Assembly (NCBI GenBank): GCA_051745425.1 | Contig: JBNJEB010000086.1 | Coordinates: 1-6,647 of the forward strand | DNA from: Halonatronomonas sp051745425 | Lineage (GTDB): Bacteria > Bacillota > Halanaerobiia > Halanaerobiales > Halarsenatibacteraceae | Reading direction: 5' to 3' | Length of the DNA stretch: 6,647 bases | In this document: piece by piece, positions 4,896 to 6,647 of the stretch | How positions within the stretch are numbered: the first letter of the stretch is position 1 | Layout of the letters: the number at the start of each line of letters is the position of its first letter | Made by a program: the position numbers and the translations under genes | The notes under the pieces: model-generated | Seen by the model: the letters and a program-made list of their open reading frames with translations, nothing else | Told to the model about the DNA's origin: nothing | Databases searched by the model: none

Positions 4896-6647
4896 TTAAA
4901 GATTTTCTTGCTGAATCATAATAAATTCTTTGGCCAGTTCAGGATCAAACTGGCTGCCTGCACAGTTTTCTATCTCTTTTAATGCTACTTCTTTTGATAC
5001 TGCCTTTTTATAAGGGCGATCATTTGTCATGACATCAAAGGCATCGACAATTGAAATTATCCTGGCCAGATAAGGAATCTCTTCGCCCTTTAAGCCATTG
5101 GGATAACCGCTACCATTCCAGCGTTCATGATGGGATAAGATTTCCCTGGCAACTGATAAAAATTCTTCAGTTGCTGAGGCAATTCGATAGCCCCTTTCTG
5201 GATGCTCTTTTATCTTCTCCCATTCTGACTCAGTCAGGCTGCCAGGTTTATTTAAAACTTCTTCAGGCACTGAAATTTTACCGATATCATGGAGACTGGC
5301 AAGTAAGGACAGCCTATTTATATCTAACTCTGATAATCCAAGTTTATTGCCTAGCTGATAAGCCATTAACGCCATTCTACTGGCATGTTCTTCAGTCTCA
5401 TCACTCTTTGCACTTAGAGTATTTAAAAGGCCGGCAACTACCCTGTTTTTTGCACTTCTATCTTCAAGTAATTTATTCTGGTACATTTTATTTTCAGCTT
5501 CTTTTACTAGCTGTTCTATGCTCTGATCAGAACTGGCTGTCATGGTTGCAGTGCCCATGCCTAACGAAATTGGAAGCTGCTCTTCTGATAAATTCTCAAA
5601 GTTGTTCTTTATCTTATTATAAATTATACTGGCTTCGTCCTGATTAGTTTCTGGTAGGATAATGGCAAACTCATCGCCGCCGACTCTGGCCAGAAGATCT
5701 CCAGGCCTTATGGCATTATTAATTTTCCTGGCAGTCCTGATTAAGACATCATCGCCTGTATCAGAACCATAACTATCATTTATTATTTTTAAACCATTTA
5801 GATCTGCCATAATAATACTGACAGGAAATAGCTTTTTAGTTTCAATTTCTGATAAGCTTTCCTTAAAATAACGCCGATTAAAGATGTCTGTTAAATCATC
5901 ATGATAGGATTTATACTCTAAATCCTGCCGGTGCTTTAATTCTTCCATAGCTGTAATCAGATGAGAAATTAATAGTTCGGCCAGTTCAAGATCATTTTCT
6001 TGATATACATTTTTCTCTGTTGAAACTGCCTGAAAGACACCAAAATTTTTCAGCGGTATACTGATAGCTGCTTTTAAGTTTTTATTAGTTGAAATAGCCA
6101 GATCACTGGAATCCAGGTCATTTATTATATAACTCTTGCCTGTGGCAAAGGTTTTTCCAGCCAGACCCTGATCAATTGGTGCTTTCTGCAATTTATTATT
6201 TGAGGCATCAGAACTTGCCCTGACGATAAAATCATCGCCTTCAACCAGACTTATATCACAGAGTTTAAAATCCAGGATATTTTCTGCTGATTCTATTGTT
6301 ATATCAAGCATCTCATCAAGGTTTATGCTCTCATTTAATAAAATAGCAGTTTTATGGAGCTCTTTTATTGCTTGATGCTGATTTTTTAGTCTTTTTTCTG
6401 CCTCTTTCTTCTCAGTGATATCTGTCTGCAAAGAGATTAGTCCTCTTTTATTATCGGCAATATTAATTGCTGTTTCAAGGAGGTTAATATAAACCCTTTG
6501 ACCACTCCTGTTATATCCGATAACATCCTGGTTAATCGTCTCACCTGCTAATACTTTTCTGATATTCTCTCTGGCCAGCATTTCATTTTCTGGTTCTATT
6601 ATTATCTCAAATAGATTACTTCCAATTAGTTCTTTTTTGCTGTAACC
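4896..6647 (-). CDS. PAS-GAF-GGDEF-HD-GYP cyclic di-GMP signalling protein (5' end beyond window)
   Basis: The last 583 codons of a gene whose frame stays open to the right edge; the first visible residues GYSKKELIGSNLFE are PAS-like, so the ATG at 6581 is internal. Counting from the first visible residue: PAS end 1-80 (closing TDITEKKEAEKRL), GAF about 97-234, GGDEF about 245-395, HD-GYP about 398-583. The GGDEF domain keeps the catalytic GGDEF (323-327), the metal Asp of MADLNGLKIIND (282) and the inhibitory-site RPGD (314-317). The HD-GYP domain keeps HDIGK (453-457), HPERG, HHERWNGSGYP (506-516) and VDAFDVMTNDRPY. So diguanylate cyclase and cyclic di-GMP phosphodiesterase sites both look intact, with PAS and GAF as sensors. 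No membrane segment or signal peptide is visible in this part. Its signal is unknown. Confidence 0.93.
   Translation of the reverse strand, partial: GYSKKELIGSNLFEIIIEPENEMLARENIRKVLAGETINQDVIGYNRSGQRVYINLLETAINIADNKRGLISLQTDITEKKEAEKRLKNQHQAIKELHKTAILLNESINLDEMLDITIESAENILDFKLCDISLVEGDDFIVRASSDASNNKLQKAPIDQGLAGKTFATGKSYIINDLDSSDLAISTNKNLKAAISIPLKNFGVFQAVSTEKNVYQENDLELAELLISHLITAMEELKHRQDLEYKSYHDDLTDIFNRRYFKESLSEIETKKLFPVSIIMADLNGLKIINDSYGSDTGDDVLIRTARKINNAIRPGDLLARVGGDEFAIILPETNQDEASIIYNKIKNNFENLSEEQLPISLGMGTATMTASSDQSIEQLVKEAENKMYQNKLLEDRSAKNRVVAGLLNTLSAKSDETEEHASRMALMAYQLGNKLGLSELDINRLSLLASLHDIGKISVPEEVLNKPGSLTESEWEKIKEHPERGYRIASATEEFLSVAREILSHHERWNGSGYPNGLKGEEIPYLARIISIVDAFDVMTNDRPYKKAVSKEVALKEIENCAGSQFDPELAKEFIMIQQENL

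Noticed and set aside
5051..5647. Open frame of 198 codons on the plus strand
   Set aside because: It lies wholly opposite the GGDEF/HD-GYP coding region, shows no recognisable domain, and its composition is that of a reverse-complement shadow.

Overview
The window is an AT-rich stretch in which every gene I can support lies on the minus strand, so transcription runs from high to low coordinates. Strong Shine-Dalgarno sites, several GTG/TTG starts, long tracts of ferredoxin-type cysteines and a set of families typical of strict anaerobes suggest a low-GC, Gram-positive-type anaerobe. Protein style is compatible with Clostridia or Halanaerobiia, but the lineage is an inference and was not tested.

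Upstream block (about 6647 to 3405): a large signalling protein, cut by the window edge, carries PAS, GAF, GGDEF and HD-GYP domains, so it has both making and breaking modules for cyclic di-GMP. It is followed after 27 bases by a MATE-family multidrug exporter with a TTG start. A long imperfect hairpin with a T7 tract (3405..3469) ends this unit.

Promoter region (3321 to 3405): a textbook sigma-A promoter (TTGACA, 17 bases, TATAAT) points into the second block. It sits inside a large inverted repeat whose arms cover the -35 box and the start of the transcript, which looks like an operator.

Downstream block (3320 to 1, running off the left edge): seven domains' worth of a conserved anaerobe cluster. 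In order: two small NifX/NifB-C-terminal-like (orange-protein-type) metal-cofactor proteins; a Gly/Arg-rich DUF5320 protein with a coiled-coil tail; one 575-residue protein made of two MinD-type ATPases, each with an inserted two-cluster ferredoxin domain; a DUF134 helix-turn-helix protein; and the start of an MTH1187-type thiamine-binding protein. Spacers are 2 to 75 bases, so this is almost certainly one operon. The ATPase pair plus NifX-like proteins recall the Desulfovibrio orange protein system, suggesting ATP-driven handling of an iron-sulfur or mixed-metal cluster, but the biochemical role is not established. The most unusual points are the fusion of the two ATPases, the operator-like dyad, and the unclear start codon of the first operon gene.
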